Under the pieces are notes generated by a model. The model saw only the letters and a list, made by a program, of their open reading frames with translations, was not told where the DNA came from and made no database searches. Source: Phycisphaerales bacterium (GTDB taxonomy: Bacteria; Planctomycetota; Phycisphaerae; Sedimentisphaerales; Anaerobacaceae). From it: a DNA stretch of 64,000 nucleotides. This document shows positions 55,527-64,000 of this stretch, in pieces (position 1 is the stretch's first letter; the number at the start of each line of letters is the position of its first letter). The position numbers and the translations under genes were made by a program. The stretch is taken from NCBI GenBank assembly GCA_003170415.1, contig PMZJ01000027.1, positions 1 to 64,000 on the forward strand, given 5' to 3'.

Positions 55527-56480
55527 ATGTTTTTGAATGACCATATAAAGGTGTTTTCCGGCTGCAGCAATGAGCCGCTGACAAAGGCGGTGTGCGATTA
55601 CCTCGAAGTGCCCCTTGGGGGAGCCAAAATAGAGAAGTTTCCCGATGGCGAAAAAATCATCCGCATCGAAGACGACGTGCGCGGCAGGGATTGTTTCGTG
55701 ATTCAATCCACGTGCAGTCCCGTTGACGAAAACCTCGTCGAGCTGCTGATTTATCTTGATTGCCTGAAACGCGCAAGCGCAAATAGAGTTACCGCGGTTA
55801 TCCCGTACTTTGGCTATGCCCGCCAGGACCGCAAGGACGAAGGCCGGGTGCCGATTACGGCGAAACTTGTCGCCAACGTCATTACCGCCGCCGGCGCAGA
55901 CCGTATCCTCGCTATTGATTTGCACGCCCAGCAGTTGCAGGGGTTCTTCGATATACCTGTGGACCATCTGACGGGTGAGCTTGTTTTGAGCAAGTATTTC
56001 CGCGACAAAAAAATTGAGAATCTCACGGTTGTTTCCCCGGACGTGGGCAACATCAAAATAGCGTCCCGTTACGCCTCGCATCTTGGGGGCGATTTGGCGA
56101 TTGTTCATAAGAGGCGTCTCAGCGGCAGCCAGGTGCAGGCACAGGAGCTTATAGGCCACGTCGAAGGCAGAAACGTCCTTATGTGCGATGATATGATTAC
56201 CACCGCGGCCACCATTTGCAGCGCCGCGGCGCTGGTAAAAGAGCGAGGCGCCCGCAAAATCTACGTTGGCGCGACGCACGGGGTGTTCGCGCCCGGCGCA
56301 GTCGAGAAACTGAACGAAGCGCCAGTCGATGAAGTTGTCGTTACCGATACGATACCGTTGAGTGCCGAAGCCGGCAAACTCGGGAAAATCAAAGTTTTAA
56401 CGGTTTCGGCGATGGTCGGCGAGGCGATAAAAAGAATTCACAGAAATGAGTCGGTCAGCAGTTTATTCAGCGCTCATTAG
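55527..56480 (+). CDS. prs: Ribose-phosphate pyrophosphokinase
   Basis: Makes PRPP from ribose 5-phosphate and ATP. 317 residues: flexible loop DRKDEGRVPITAKLVAN, the IDLHAQQLQGFFDIPVDHL segment read in parts, PRPP loop MCDDMITTAAT. AAGGAG precedes the ATG at 55527. The glmU-prs-rplY-pth order is common, tying PRPP supply to translation genes. Confidence 0.97.
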   Translation: MFLNDHIKVFSGCSNEPLTKAVCDYLEVPLGGAKIEKFPDGEKIIRIEDDVRGRDCFVIQSTCSPVDENLVELLIYLDCLKRASANRVTAVIPYFGYARQDRKDEGRVPITAKLVANVITAAGADRILAIDLHAQQLQGFFDIPVDHLTGELVLSKYFRDKKIENLTVVSPDVGNIKIASRYASHLGGDLAIVHKRRLSGSQVQAQELIGHVEGRNVLMCDDMITTAATICSAAALVKERGARKIYVGATHGVFAPGAVEKLNEAPVDEVVVTDTIPLSAEAGKLGKIKVLTVSAMVGEAIKRIHRNESVSSLFSAH

Positions 56481-56534
56481 TTGATTGATGGCTGGCCGGT
56501 ATTGTATTGAACTTAGGTTTGTTGTGAGGATGTT

Positions 56535-57248
56535 ATGGATAAAGCATTGGTGTTAAAAGCCGAGATTCGTCAGCATATTGGGTCGAAAGACGCGACCAGG
56601 TTGCGCAAACAAGGGCAAATCCCGGCCGTGGTTTATGGTCACAAAAAAGAGCCGACCTCAATCGTTCTGAATGCCAAGAGTTTCAGGGAAGGGCTTCTGC
56701 GCGGGCACCGGCTGATAGAAGTCGAGATAGACAAGAAGAATGAGACCCTGCTCATCAAGGAAGTGCAATACGACTATCTCGGCACGGACATCATTCACGT
56801 TGACCTGATGCGCGTGGATGTTACCGAAATGGTCCGCGTTACCGTCCCGATAGAGCTTAAAGGAACAGCCAAGGGCGCTCAGGAAGGCGGAATGGTCGAG
56901 AGTCACACAGGCAACCTCGAAGTCGAGTGCCGTGTTACCCAGATACCCGATCGCATAACGATATCCGTTAAGGAAATGGTTTTGGGTGACGCGATTCACG
57001 CCAAGGACATTCAGTTGCCCGAAGGGGTAAAGCTGATAAGCTCGCCCGAGCTGCTTGTCGCGACCTGCCATATTGTCGCTGAGGTGAAGACCACGGAAGA
57101 GCTTGAGGCGGAACTGCCTGCTGGTCCTGAGGTTATAACTGCGGCCAAGGAAGAGCCGGAGGAGGGCGAAGCGGCGGCCGAATCGAAGGAGCCGAAGGAG
57201 TCGAAAGAGCCCAAGGAGAAAAAGGAAGACAAGGAGAAGAAGAAATAG
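56535..57248 (+). CDS. rplY: Ribosomal protein bL25 (Ctc form)
   Basis: 237 residues. N-terminal 5S rRNA-binding L25 domain (LRKQGQIPAVVYGHKKEP), then the Ctc beta domain (DLMRVDVTEMVRVTVPIELK). The last 45 residues are very acidic then lysine-rich (EEPEEGEAAAESKEPKESKE), longer than in most relatives. GAGG precedes the ATG. Confidence 0.94.
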   Translation: MDKALVLKAEIRQHIGSKDATRLRKQGQIPAVVYGHKKEPTSIVLNAKSFREGLLRGHRLIEVEIDKKNETLLIKEVQYDYLGTDIIHVDLMRVDVTEMVRVTVPIELKGTAKGAQEGGMVESHTGNLEVECRVTQIPDRITISVKEMVLGDAIHAKDIQLPEGVKLISSPELLVATCHIVAEVKTTEELEAELPAGPEVITAAKEEPEEGEAAAESKEPKESKEPKEKKEDKEKKK

Positions 57249-57272
57249 GGCCGTTTTTAGAGAGCCGGCACT

Positions 57273-57869
57273 ATGCTTAGTATGCAGATGATAGTTGGAC
57301 TTGGTAATCCCGGTAAGAAATATGCCGATACGCGGCACAACGTCGGCTTCAAAGTGATTGATTTGCTCGGCGGAGCGCTCGGCATAGAGATTAACAAGAA
57401 GGGCTTCGGCTCTCATCTTGGCAAGGGTGAATATGCCGGCAAGCAGGTTTTGCTGCTGAAGCCCCAGCAGTATATGAATTGCAGCGGGCAGCCGGTGGCT
57501 GACGCGATGGGTTTTTACAAGATAGATTTGAAGGACGTTCTGGTGGTGCTCGATGATATGTGGCTTGAGCCGGGACAGATAAGGTTAAGGACAAAAGGTT
57601 CCGCGGGCGGGCACAACGGGCTGACCGACGTGGTAACGAAGCTCGGTACCGAAGACGTGCCCCGATTAAGAGTCGGGATAGGCCAGTGCCGGATGGGCGA
57701 AGCGGTGGGATATGTGCTTGGCGAGCCGGGTCCGGTCGAGGCCGAGCAAGTAAGACAGGGAATAGGCCGGGCCAAAGACGCGGCGATTTGCTGGCTTGAA
57801 GAAGGTATTGGGGCAGCGATGACAAAACATAATTCCCGCCTGTCGGACGGACAGGGTTTGAAAGATTGA
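57273..57869 (+). CDS. pth: Peptidyl-tRNA hydrolase
   Basis: Recycles peptidyl-tRNA. 198 residues. GLGNPGKKYADTRHNVGF with catalytic His, MNCSGQPV with Asn, and DDMWLEPGQIRLRTKGSAGG read in parts (KGSAGGHNGL). ATGs at 57273, 57282 and 57288 compete; the first is used. Downstream of rplY by 24 bp. Confidence 0.95.
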   Translation: MLSMQMIVGLGNPGKKYADTRHNVGFKVIDLLGGALGIEINKKGFGSHLGKGEYAGKQVLLLKPQQYMNCSGQPVADAMGFYKIDLKDVLVVLDDMWLEPGQIRLRTKGSAGGHNGLTDVVTKLGTEDVPRLRVGIGQCRMGEAVGYVLGEPGPVEAEQVRQGIGRAKDAAICWLEEGIGAAMTKHNSRLSDGQGLKD

Positions 57870-57921
57870 ATTTGAAATATGTCGAACGTAGAGTTTGAAA
57901 TTTTTGCTGGAGGTATTTAAG

Positions 57922-58362
57922 TTGGAAACTGGAGTTAAGAAGCTTTACGAAGTAATGTTCCTGATTGATTCAGCAGAAGCGGCCAAGGACTGGGACGGCA
58001 TCATCGAGCTTGTTACGAAGATGCTGAACAAAATCGACGCCCAGATATTGTCGCTGAAAAAATGGGATGAAAGACCGCTGGCCTATTCGATTAAGAGATG
58101 CAGCCGGGGGACCTATATCCTGGCGTACTTCAGGGCCGACGGGCGAAAAATCACCGAACTGGAGCGTGACGTGCTGCTTTCGGAACGGGTTATGCGTGCG
58201 CTGATTCTGAGGGTGGACCACCTTACCGAAGAGGATATCGCCAAACAGGTGGCCGCGGCGAATGCCCCTCCTGCCCCTGTTGTTGTGCCCGATGGTACGG
58301 TGACGCAGAGCGAGCCGGCAGCCGCTGGAACGGACGTTGCGGATAACCCTGAGCAGGTTTAG
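57922..58362 (+). CDS. rpsF: Ribosomal protein bS6
   Basis: About 146 residues. Starts METGVKKLYEVMFLIDSAEA with TTG initiation at 57922, since GGAGG lies 8 nt before; the upstream ATG at 57895 has no site. Core S6 motif KWDERPLAYSIKRCSRGTYI. The Ala/Pro/Val-rich tail is longer than usual. Followed by ssb and rpsR, the standard order. Confidence 0.92.
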   Translation: METGVKKLYEVMFLIDSAEAAKDWDGIIELVTKMLNKIDAQILSLKKWDERPLAYSIKRCSRGTYILAYFRADGRKITELERDVLLSERVMRALILRVDHLTEEDIAKQVAAANAPPAPVVVPDGTVTQSEPAAAGTDVADNPEQV

Positions 58363-58439
58363 TAATATGCCTGTGAGCATTGACTGAAAGCGGCGGCTTC
58401 TCTTGCTGGAGAAGGCGCTGAAGAATAAAGGAGTTATCA

Positions 58440-58904
58440 ATGGCGAATTTTAATAAGGTAATGTTGATGGGCAACCTGACGCGGGACCCGCAGTTGTCGT
58501 ATCTGCCGAGTCAGACGCCTGTTGTCGAGTTCGGCCTTGCGATAAACCGCAAGTGGACGAGCAAGGAAGGCGAGAGCAAAGAGGAAGTGTGCTTTGTTGA
58601 TTGCCGTGCCTTCGGTCGGCCCGCCGAGACGCTCAACAAGTATATGCGCAAGGGCAGACCCCTCTTTGTGGAGGGTCGGCTGTCATTCGAGCAGTGGACG
58701 GCGCAGGACGGTTCCAAGCGAAGCCGGCACAGGGTTGTCGTCGAGAACTTCCAGTTTCTCGGTGGACCTGTTGGCGGCGGGGCCGGAGCCGGGACTGAGG
58801 CCGGAGCAGCAGGCGGTGAACCCGGGCCTGACAGTCAGGTTGAGCCGGAAACTGGCGGCCCTGTAAAGGGAGCGCATCCTCCCGCAGATGATATACCGTT
58901 TTAG
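58440..58904 (+). CDS. ssb: Single-stranded DNA-binding protein
   Basis: 154 residues. OB fold (KVMLMGNLTRDPQLSYLPSQ; VEGRLSFEQWTAQDGSKRSR), Gly-rich linker, and acidic tip ADDIPF that binds partner proteins. AAGGAG precedes the ATG. Confidence 0.96.
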   Translation: MANFNKVMLMGNLTRDPQLSYLPSQTPVVEFGLAINRKWTSKEGESKEEVCFVDCRAFGRPAETLNKYMRKGRPLFVEGRLSFEQWTAQDGSKRSRHRVVVENFQFLGGPVGGGAGAGTEAGAAGGEPGPDSQVEPETGGPVKGAHPPADDIPF

Positions 58905-59042
58905 ACGGTTGAGTTTTACGGTTGCGGTTGCGCGGCTCGTGTCGGTTGCGTAAATCGTCGATTGACACGCAACCGTGATACGATGGACGAAACGAGCAGC
59001 GTAACCGATAGACGAAATACGAAGTTTTTTAAAGGTGAAAAT

Positions 59043-59330
59043 ATGGCGGAATATGGCGAAAGAAGAGACGATAGAAGAGGCGAAAGAAGAAACGACAGGT
59101 CGGACAACTCCCATAAGCTGGCGGCGCCGCAGCAGACCCAGTGCCGGTTTTGCAGGCGGGGTGAGGAATACGTGGATTACAAGGACATCGAGACCCTGCA
59201 GAAGCTGCTGACGCATCGCGGCAAGATATATTCGCGCAAGCGCAGCGGTAATTGCGCCGGCTGTCAGCGCAAGGTCAAAAGCGCAATCAAACGCGCAAGA
59301 TTTATGGCGCTTCTGCCGTTTTGCGCATAA
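59043..59330 (+). CDS. rpsR: Ribosomal protein bS18
   Basis: 95 residues. A charged N-terminal extension (GERRDDRRGERRNDRSDN) precedes the S18 core: DYKDIETLQKLLTHRGKIYS. Four cysteines (CRFC and CAGC) make the zinc-binding form. AAAGGT precedes the ATG at 59043; an in-frame upstream stretch is not favoured. Confidence 0.93.
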   Translation: MAEYGERRDDRRGERRNDRSDNSHKLAAPQQTQCRFCRRGEEYVDYKDIETLQKLLTHRGKIYSRKRSGNCAGCQRKVKSAIKRARFMALLPFCA

Positions 59331-59410
59331 CCCGGAATCCGTGTCCCGTCGCCCGTGCCCGATGGTTCGAGCGACGAGAAACGAAATTTTTTTTACGCGG
59401 AGACATATAA

Positions 59411-60109
59411 ATGAAGGTTTTATTAGTTAGTGATGTGCGTAAACTGGGCTGGCTCGGAGACGTTGTTGATGTCACCAATGGCTACGCGAGAAATTTCCTG
59501 TTTCCGCAGGGTCTTGCCAAGGCCGCTACGGATAACAACATAAAGTCAATCGCCAAGGCCAAGGCGAAGCGAGCCGAAGAGCGTAATCTTGAACGCAAGC
59601 AGCTCGAAAAGGCGGCCCAGGCCGTCAGCGGCGCCGAGGCGGTCATCGCTGCTACGGCTAATGAGCTGGGCCATCTATTTGGCTCGGTGGCGAAACGTGA
59701 TATCGCCAAGAACCTGCGAGACCAGGGCTTTGAGGTTGCCGATGACGTGGTTATGCTCCACGAGCATATCAAAGAGGTCGGCACATACAGCGTCAAACTG
59801 GAGTTTGCGGACGATTTGGCCGTCTCGGTGAGCGTAGTTGTTGTTCCTGAAGGCGTTGACGCCGAGGCATTCAAGGTCGCGCAGAAGGAAGCTGCCAAAG
59901 AGGCCGCGAAGCTGGCCGCTGAGTTGAAAGCTCAGGAGCAAAAGGCGGAACCCACCAAGCCGGAAGACGAAACTAAGCCAGAGGGCGAAGCCAAGCCAGA
60001 GGGTGAAAGCAAGCCAAAAGGCAAAAGCAAACCAAAAGGCAAAGCTGAGCCGGAAGGTGAAAGTAAGCCAAAAGGCAAAGCCAAATCGGCTGGAAAAAAA
60101 GAAAAATAA
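59411..60109 (+). CDS. rplI: Ribosomal protein bL9 with long repetitive tail
   Basis: 232 residues; typical bL9 is about 150. N domain KVLLVSDVRKLGWLGDVVDV and GYARNFLFPQGLA, then the linker helix and C domain to about 180. The last 50 residues repeat KPEGE/KPKGK units. Last gene of the operon. No clear terminator follows. Confidence 0.95.
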   Translation: MKVLLVSDVRKLGWLGDVVDVTNGYARNFLFPQGLAKAATDNNIKSIAKAKAKRAEERNLERKQLEKAAQAVSGAEAVIAATANELGHLFGSVAKRDIAKNLRDQGFEVADDVVMLHEHIKEVGTYSVKLEFADDLAVSVSVVVVPEGVDAEAFKVAQKEAAKEAAKLAAELKAQEQKAEPTKPEDETKPEGEAKPEGESKPKGKSKPKGKAEPEGESKPKGKAKSAGKKEK

Positions 60110-60173
60110 GATACTATGGCGAATCGGTTATTGGTCATAGGGGCTTTCCCTGTATTACCTTTATACGGGCAGA

Positions 60174-61112
60174 TTAATCGGCTGCAAAGCGTCTAAATGC
60201 CTGCTCAAGTTGTTTTGCGGATTTTTTGCCTTCGTAGATAATCATTCGGAATCTGAAGACGGCATTTTGGCCCGGCTGTAACGTGAAATTTAACGGCTGA
60301 GGGTTTTCGACGTTTCGGCCTTTCAGGAAATCCAGTTGGCCTAAGGGATTGGCGCTAAACAAGCCATAACCCCTTGCGTGCCAATAGGTTGGGTAGCACG
60401 GGCTTTCCGGGTGATAGAAAATCGCGATACCGATTGTTTTGCCATCTTTGGTGCCTTCCAGCCGAGCCCAGGCGGCTTTTTTGCCCCAGATATTCGGCTC
60501 GCCTATATTGCCATCAGAGTCGAGATATTTGCCTGTCCCCTTCTCTTCGCTCATCCAGTCAGCCACGCGAATAGCGAACATACCCTCTTTGGTATCGCCG
60601 AAGACAATTTTTTCATCCTGCGCGGTCAGAGTGATGTTGAAATCGATTACATATTGATTCGGCTCAGTTGAAAAAATCATATCCCTTTTTTCTTCGAGCA
60701 GCGTTTTGCCTGATTTGCCGACCCAGTGCGAGATTGTGGAAAGCTGACCGTTCTCCATCTTTGTGGTCTTTATGTGCTTTATCTGCGGCGGCGAGGTTGT
60801 GTTGTTCCAGAAGCCATCGTTATTAACTTTGTCATAAGAGAAAAATATCCCGGTATGATGCGGATGGTCGTTGCTCTCGCCCGGTACTATCTCGAACGGA
60901 AAGCCGCGGGTCAGCACGATGCCCGAGGGGCTTTTAACCGGGTACAAAATCGGCTTGGTCAGCTCTGAGCCATATCGGTAAGTTGTAAAAAGGTTGCCTC
61001 CGATGAGGATATCGATTTTGTTGGTATCCTGCACGAATTTAATATCCACCCCCATTGCGCAGTGCGCCATCGAAAATACAATCACACACGAAAGGATTAT
61101 TTTCTTGAGCAT
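60174..61112 (-). CDS. Exported DUF6807 (PmoA-like) protein
   Basis: 312 residues with a signal peptide ending near CAMG. Family marks: FTTYRYGSELTKPILYPVKS and NDHPHHTGIFFSYDKVNNDGFW read in parts (HPHHTG). DUF6807 proteins were once named PmoA but are not methane monooxygenases; they are frequent in Planctomycetota near sugar genes. AAGGA precedes the ATG. Confidence 0.88.
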   Translation of the reverse strand: MLKKIILSCVIVFSMAHCAMGVDIKFVQDTNKIDILIGGNLFTTYRYGSELTKPILYPVKSPSGIVLTRGFPFEIVPGESNDHPHHTGIFFSYDKVNNDGFWNNTTSPPQIKHIKTTKMENGQLSTISHWVGKSGKTLLEEKRDMIFSTEPNQYVIDFNITLTAQDEKIVFGDTKEGMFAIRVADWMSEEKGTGKYLDSDGNIGEPNIWGKKAAWARLEGTKDGKTIGIAIFYHPESPCYPTYWHARGYGLFSANPLGQLDFLKGRNVENPQPLNFTLQPGQNAVFRFRMIIYEGKKSAKQLEQAFRRFAAD

Positions 61113-61141
61113 TTTTCATTCCTTTTCAAATCGCCTCAACA

Positions 61142-61172
61142 AAATAGTAAATAGTAAATAGAAAATAATAAA
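61142..61172 (+). repeat. Short A/T-rich tandem words
   Basis: AATAGTAAATAGTAAATAG and related 7-bp units, between two minus-strand genes. Similar in kind to arms of other inverted repeats here, but no opposing arm is seen. Confidence 0.4.
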
Positions 61173-61175
61173 TAT

Positions 61176-62042
61176 TTAGATGCAGGCCAGAATGCCTCTC
61201 GTATAGCCGACGGATTCGGCGACGCCCGCCAACGGGTCGTTTTCGTCCTTCTCGAACTCAAACGCCGCGATGTTCGAATAACCGATTTTTTCCAGCGTCC
61301 GCATTAGTTTTACAAGGTCAATCACTCCCCTGCCCATTTCGACCGTTGTGCCTTCGGTTGTTGCGGAGCTTTCGTCTTTTAGGTGGATGTCGAGAAGCCG
61401 GTCGGCGAATTTCTCCACTGCTTCCGACGGGTCGATACCCGACCGCTGCGTGTGACCCACATCGATACAAAGGCCTATTCGTTTGTCGAGGTCTTTTACC
61501 TTCTCATAAACGATTGCCGGCGACGGGTATAGCGGATAATCAGTTCCGTGATTGTGGACCGCAACTTTGATGTCGTATTCTTTTACTTTCTTTTCTACCA
61601 GGCCGAGCAGTTCGTAATTGGGCACGCCGACAATCATCTTTACTCCTGCGGCTTTTACGTAATCAAATGCCTGCTGCACCTGGGCGTCGCTCTTCATATA
61701 AATTACGCCGCACGCGTAAAGGGTTAATCCCGCCTCTTTTACCTTTGCCACTGTATTTTGGATTTGCTCAGGCGTACTGTTCAACGGCATGTGACAATCC
61801 TTAAAGCTGATATATTTTAGCCCCAGCCGTTTGGTCATCGCAAGCGCCTGCTCCGTGGAGAATTTCCTGAATGTATAAGATGCCATACCAAGATTAAACT
61901 TTTCCTTACCCGCCTTGGCTGAAACCGAAGGGTAAGTTGATGCTCCGATTTGTTCCGCACCCATTACCGGCTTCAGCCCCGCCGCAATTACCCCCATCCC
62001 CGCCAATTTCAAAACATCTCTCCTTGTTTGCTTATCAACCAT
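61176..62042 (-). CDS. Tat-exported sugar-phosphate isomerase/epimerase-like protein
   Basis: 288 residues. Twin-arginine signal TRRDVLKLAGMGVIAAG, then an AP endonuclease 2/xylose-isomerase-like TIM barrel: LGMASYTFRKFS, KVAVHNHGTDYP, GLCIDVGHTQRSG, LLDIHLKDES. Metal ligands are the Glu/Asp/His of these motifs. Such proteins in planctomycetes act on sugars or inositol; substrate unknown. Confidence 0.87.
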   Translation of the reverse strand: MVDKQTRRDVLKLAGMGVIAAGLKPVMGAEQIGASTYPSVSAKAGKEKFNLGMASYTFRKFSTEQALAMTKRLGLKYISFKDCHMPLNSTPEQIQNTVAKVKEAGLTLYACGVIYMKSDAQVQQAFDYVKAAGVKMIVGVPNYELLGLVEKKVKEYDIKVAVHNHGTDYPLYPSPAIVYEKVKDLDKRIGLCIDVGHTQRSGIDPSEAVEKFADRLLDIHLKDESSATTEGTTVEMGRGVIDLVKLMRTLEKIGYSNIAAFEFEKDENDPLAGVAESVGYTRGILACI

Positions 62043-62057
62043 TTGCCTGTTCCTTTC

Positions 62058-64000
62058 TTATCTGGCTCTGTGTTCCCGAATTGGTCCGTATGCCTTTGCC
62101 AAGACCTTTATTGGGTGCAGGGCATGTTTTCCGCTTATATGTTCAATCTGCATTCCGCAGGCGGCGCACTCGGTAAGGACGGACTGCGCGGATGTATTAT
62201 CGAGCGCATCTTTGAGCGATTGTGCGATTCGCTCCGACAGTTCGTAATTTTTCTTTTGCATCCCGAATGTCCCCGCCAGGCCGCAGCAACCCGCCTTGAG
62301 GTCTGTCACCGGTATATTACATAATTTTTGCAATAGTTCAATGCTTGCCCCGTATGCCCCGGTCGCGAACAAATGACAGGGCGTGTGATAGACGTATTCC
62401 TGCAGGAACGTTCTTTTGGGCTTGTTCAATTTGCCCTGTCGCAACAGCTCGCGCAGGTATTCCATCAGTTCATAGGTATTTTCGGAAACAATTTTTGCGT
62501 CCACGCTGTCAACATAATGCCGAAGTTCCTGCCTGAGGCATAGTGCCGCGCTTGGTTCAGAGCAGATAATTTTGTACCCATTTTTGACGGCCGCCGCGAG
62601 ATATTTTACGCTGTAAGACAAATCTTTTTTCGCGGTTTTAACGTCGCCATACACAATCGCGGGCAGCGGCGCGGGTCTTTGTCTGGGGATTATCACCTCG
62701 ACGGCGTTGTATCGCAGGACATCTATGACCGCATAGCCCAGCTCGTGGTCATTATAATTGACGTATGTATCCAAAAAGTACGCGACTTTATCAATGGGCA
62801 TTTCGCTTGGCCTGCAGGTTTCGAGGTAGAGCCGGCCGGCAATTAAAAATGGGCCGAAGGCGAATTTGGGCATTCGTCGCCTGCTGTCAAGCCCGATTGA
62901 CTTTTCGAGAAACGACCTGGTTATCGGCAATCGCATTATAAAATTTGATATTGGGGCGAAGGCGCTGCCCAGCATACTCAAATATCGATTGTGCCCGAGG
63001 ATTCGCTCGGTTAATCGCAGTCCTTTTCGGCGGACATATTCGGCGCGTGCTGCCGCTATAATTTTGGAGACGTCAACACCTGAAGGGCATTCAATCGAAC
63101 AGGCCTTACAGTTGACACACAAATCGAGGAACTGGCGAAATTCCGGGGAGTCGAAATTTTCTTCTTTAAGCTGCCCGCTGGACCAGAACCGCAGCACGTT
63201 CATTTTTGCGCGCGAGCCGGCCAGCTCATCACCCATTACCCTGAACACGGGACACATTCTAAATTGCTGTTCTTTGCTTCTGCACACGCCGCAGCCGCTG
63301 CACTGCTCAAGCTCAAGCGATATTTCGTCGTCCGCGAAGATGACGCCCGATTCCGCGAATGTTTTATTCACTCGGTGCCGGGCTTTTAGGTTTTCGACCA
63401 TCACATTGGGGTTATCGTTGATTATTTTTCCGGGATTGAGCAGGCCGGCGGGGTCGAAAATCTTTTTGATGCTGCAAAGCAGATTGTAAAATTCGTCGCC
63501 GTATTGCTTTCGCAGAAACGCCGCACGGACTAATCCGACCGCGTGCTCGCCGCTGACGGTCCCGCCAAGCGACCAGGCAAGGGTGAAGACCTCGTTGGCG
63601 ATTTGCGTCATCTTTTCTATATCGCCCTGCTCGCCCAAATCAAGGTATGGCCTTATATGCAGCTCGCCGTCGCCGGCGTGGCCATAGTAGCTCATCGCGA
63701 TATTGTATTTTTGGCCGATTGTTTGCAGGCCGGCGATATATTCCGCCAGCTTGTCGTTTTCGACCGACACATCCTCGATGAACGGCACGGGTCTTTGTCT
63801 GCCTTTTGCCCTGTCCAAAAGCGGGACGGCGTCCTTGCGCGCCTTCCAAATCTTTTTTTGCGTCTGCTCATCGAAGACAATCGTTCGATTGCTCGCGAGA
63901 TTGCCGATGGCGGAATCCGTGGTTTGAATTTTAGCCCTTACCTGTTCGGTTGTTTCGCCGACATGCTCAACAAGCAGTGCTGCCGTAGCGTTGGCGGGAA
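62058..64000 (-). CDS. FAD-linked oxidase/Fe-S protein (GlcD-GlcF-type D-lactate or glycolate dehydrogenase), 5' partial
   Basis: The frame stays open to the window end at 64000, so the N terminus with the FAD-binding domain is cut off. The visible part starts in the FAD-oxidase C domain (PFIEDVSVENDKLAEYIAGL; YYGHAGDGELHIRPYLD) and continues into two 4Fe-4S motifs (CSGCGVCRSKEQQFRMCP; CVNCKACSIECP) and two CCG-type cysteine clusters (KAGCCGLAG; TECAACG). This fused layout matches D-lactate or 2-hydroxyacid dehydrogenases that pass electrons to the membrane. The substrate is not fixed by sequence. Confidence 0.92.
   Translation of the reverse strand, partial: PANATAALLVEHVGETTEQVRAKIQTTDSAIGNLASNRTIVFDEQTQKKIWKARKDAVPLLDRAKGRQRPVPFIEDVSVENDKLAEYIAGLQTIGQKYNIAMSYYGHAGDGELHIRPYLDLGEQGDIEKMTQIANEVFTLAWSLGGTVSGEHAVGLVRAAFLRKQYGDEFYNLLCSIKKIFDPAGLLNPGKIINDNPNVMVENLKARHRVNKTFAESGVIFADDEISLELEQCSGCGVCRSKEQQFRMCPVFRVMGDELAGSRAKMNVLRFWSSGQLKEENFDSPEFRQFLDLCVNCKACSIECPSGVDVSKIIAAARAEYVRRKGLRLTERILGHNRYLSMLGSAFAPISNFIMRLPITRSFLEKSIGLDSRRRMPKFAFGPFLIAGRLYLETCRPSEMPIDKVAYFLDTYVNYNDHELGYAVIDVLRYNAVEVIIPRQRPAPLPAIVYGDVKTAKKDLSYSVKYLAAAVKNGYKIICSEPSAALCLRQELRHYVDSVDAKIVSENTYELMEYLRELLRQGKLNKPKRTFLQEYVYHTPCHLFATGAYGASIELLQKLCNIPVTDLKAGCCGLAGTFGMQKKNYELSERIAQSLKDALDNTSAQSVLTECAACGMQIEHISGKHALHPIKVLAKAYGPIREHRAR

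Noticed and set aside
54473-55570. Long open frame antisense to glmU
   Set aside because: It overlaps conserved GlmU motifs on the plus strand and has no family features or ribosome site.
55452-56279. Open frame antisense to prs
   Set aside because: It covers the PRPP synthetase active-site region on the other strand; composition is that of a shadow.
60174-61112. Particulate methane monooxygenase subunit PmoA
   Set aside because: The DUF6807 family has been labelled PmoA, but the protein lacks the membrane helices and context (pmoB, pmoC) of the true enzyme.

Overview
The window reads as part of a Planctomycetota chromosome, most likely class Phycisphaerae (possibly Sedimentisphaerales). 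That is inferred from several hints, not proven by any one gene. The 16S rRNA 3' end is followed within about 100 nt by a terminator and not by a spacer with 23S. There are many exported carbohydrate-active and Tat-signal proteins, a DUF6807 (PmoA-like) protein, TPR/O-mannosyltransferase-like membrane proteins, and the gene orders yicC-gmk-rpoZ-coaC-coaB and glmU-prs-rplY-pth-rpsF-ssb-rpsR-rplI. No virus or plasmid backbone is visible.

Layout. 1-330: 16S rRNA 3' end, trailer hairpins and terminators. 363-6824: a complete type I restriction-modification operon (hsdM, hsdS, hsdR), A/T-richer in places than the housekeeping genes. 7.0-12.3 kb: a MarR regulator, a small membrane protein, a GH2 beta-galactosidase-like enzyme and an APC permease. 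12.4-16.2 kb: aldo/keto reductase, purB, pyrE and an exported SGNH hydrolase, in one direction. 26.0-16.2 kb on the minus strand: a long run pheA, tpiA, secG, yicC, gmk, rpoZ, coaC, coaB and two tandem TMTC-like genes. 26.3-33.6 kb: ogt, an M50 protease, CBM-like and GH5-like exported proteins, a zinc-ribbon/PH-domain protein, a self-regulated-looking membrane/XRE cassette, and der. 33.8-37.2 kb: three exported proteins (78-residue-repeat TPR protein, cysteine-rich protein, unknown). 37.2-42.7 kb on the minus strand: cstA, an MFS transporter, ybbR (cdaR-like), cdaA and a small lipoprotein. 42.9-54.1 kb: WYL regulator, dnaN, dciA-like, gyrB, TPR lipoprotein, ftsK, rlmN and an exported protein. 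54.3-60.1 kb: tRNA-Gln and the glmU-to-rplI translation/replication operon. 60.2-64.0 kb on the minus strand: DUF6807, a sugar-phosphate isomerase and an FAD/Fe-S dehydrogenase cut by the window end.

The most striking observation is in the restriction operon. HsdR carries an in-frame insert of about 173 codons between its nuclease and helicase domains. The insert encodes a complete DUF559 (PD-(D/E)XK/Vsr-like) nuclease domain, bracketed on both sides by copies of a CCCTCTCCC-N3-GGGAGAGGG palindrome. A solo copy of the same palindrome sits in frame inside a loop of HsdM. Two other ORFs (GH2 and ogt) carry in-frame copies of a second palindrome family. The window also holds several low-complexity inverted repeats, one of which supplies both the stop codon of rlmN and the start of the next gene. 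Together this suggests a lineage with many small palindromic elements able to live inside genes, and it raises the possibility that a DUF559 nuclease helps to move one family.
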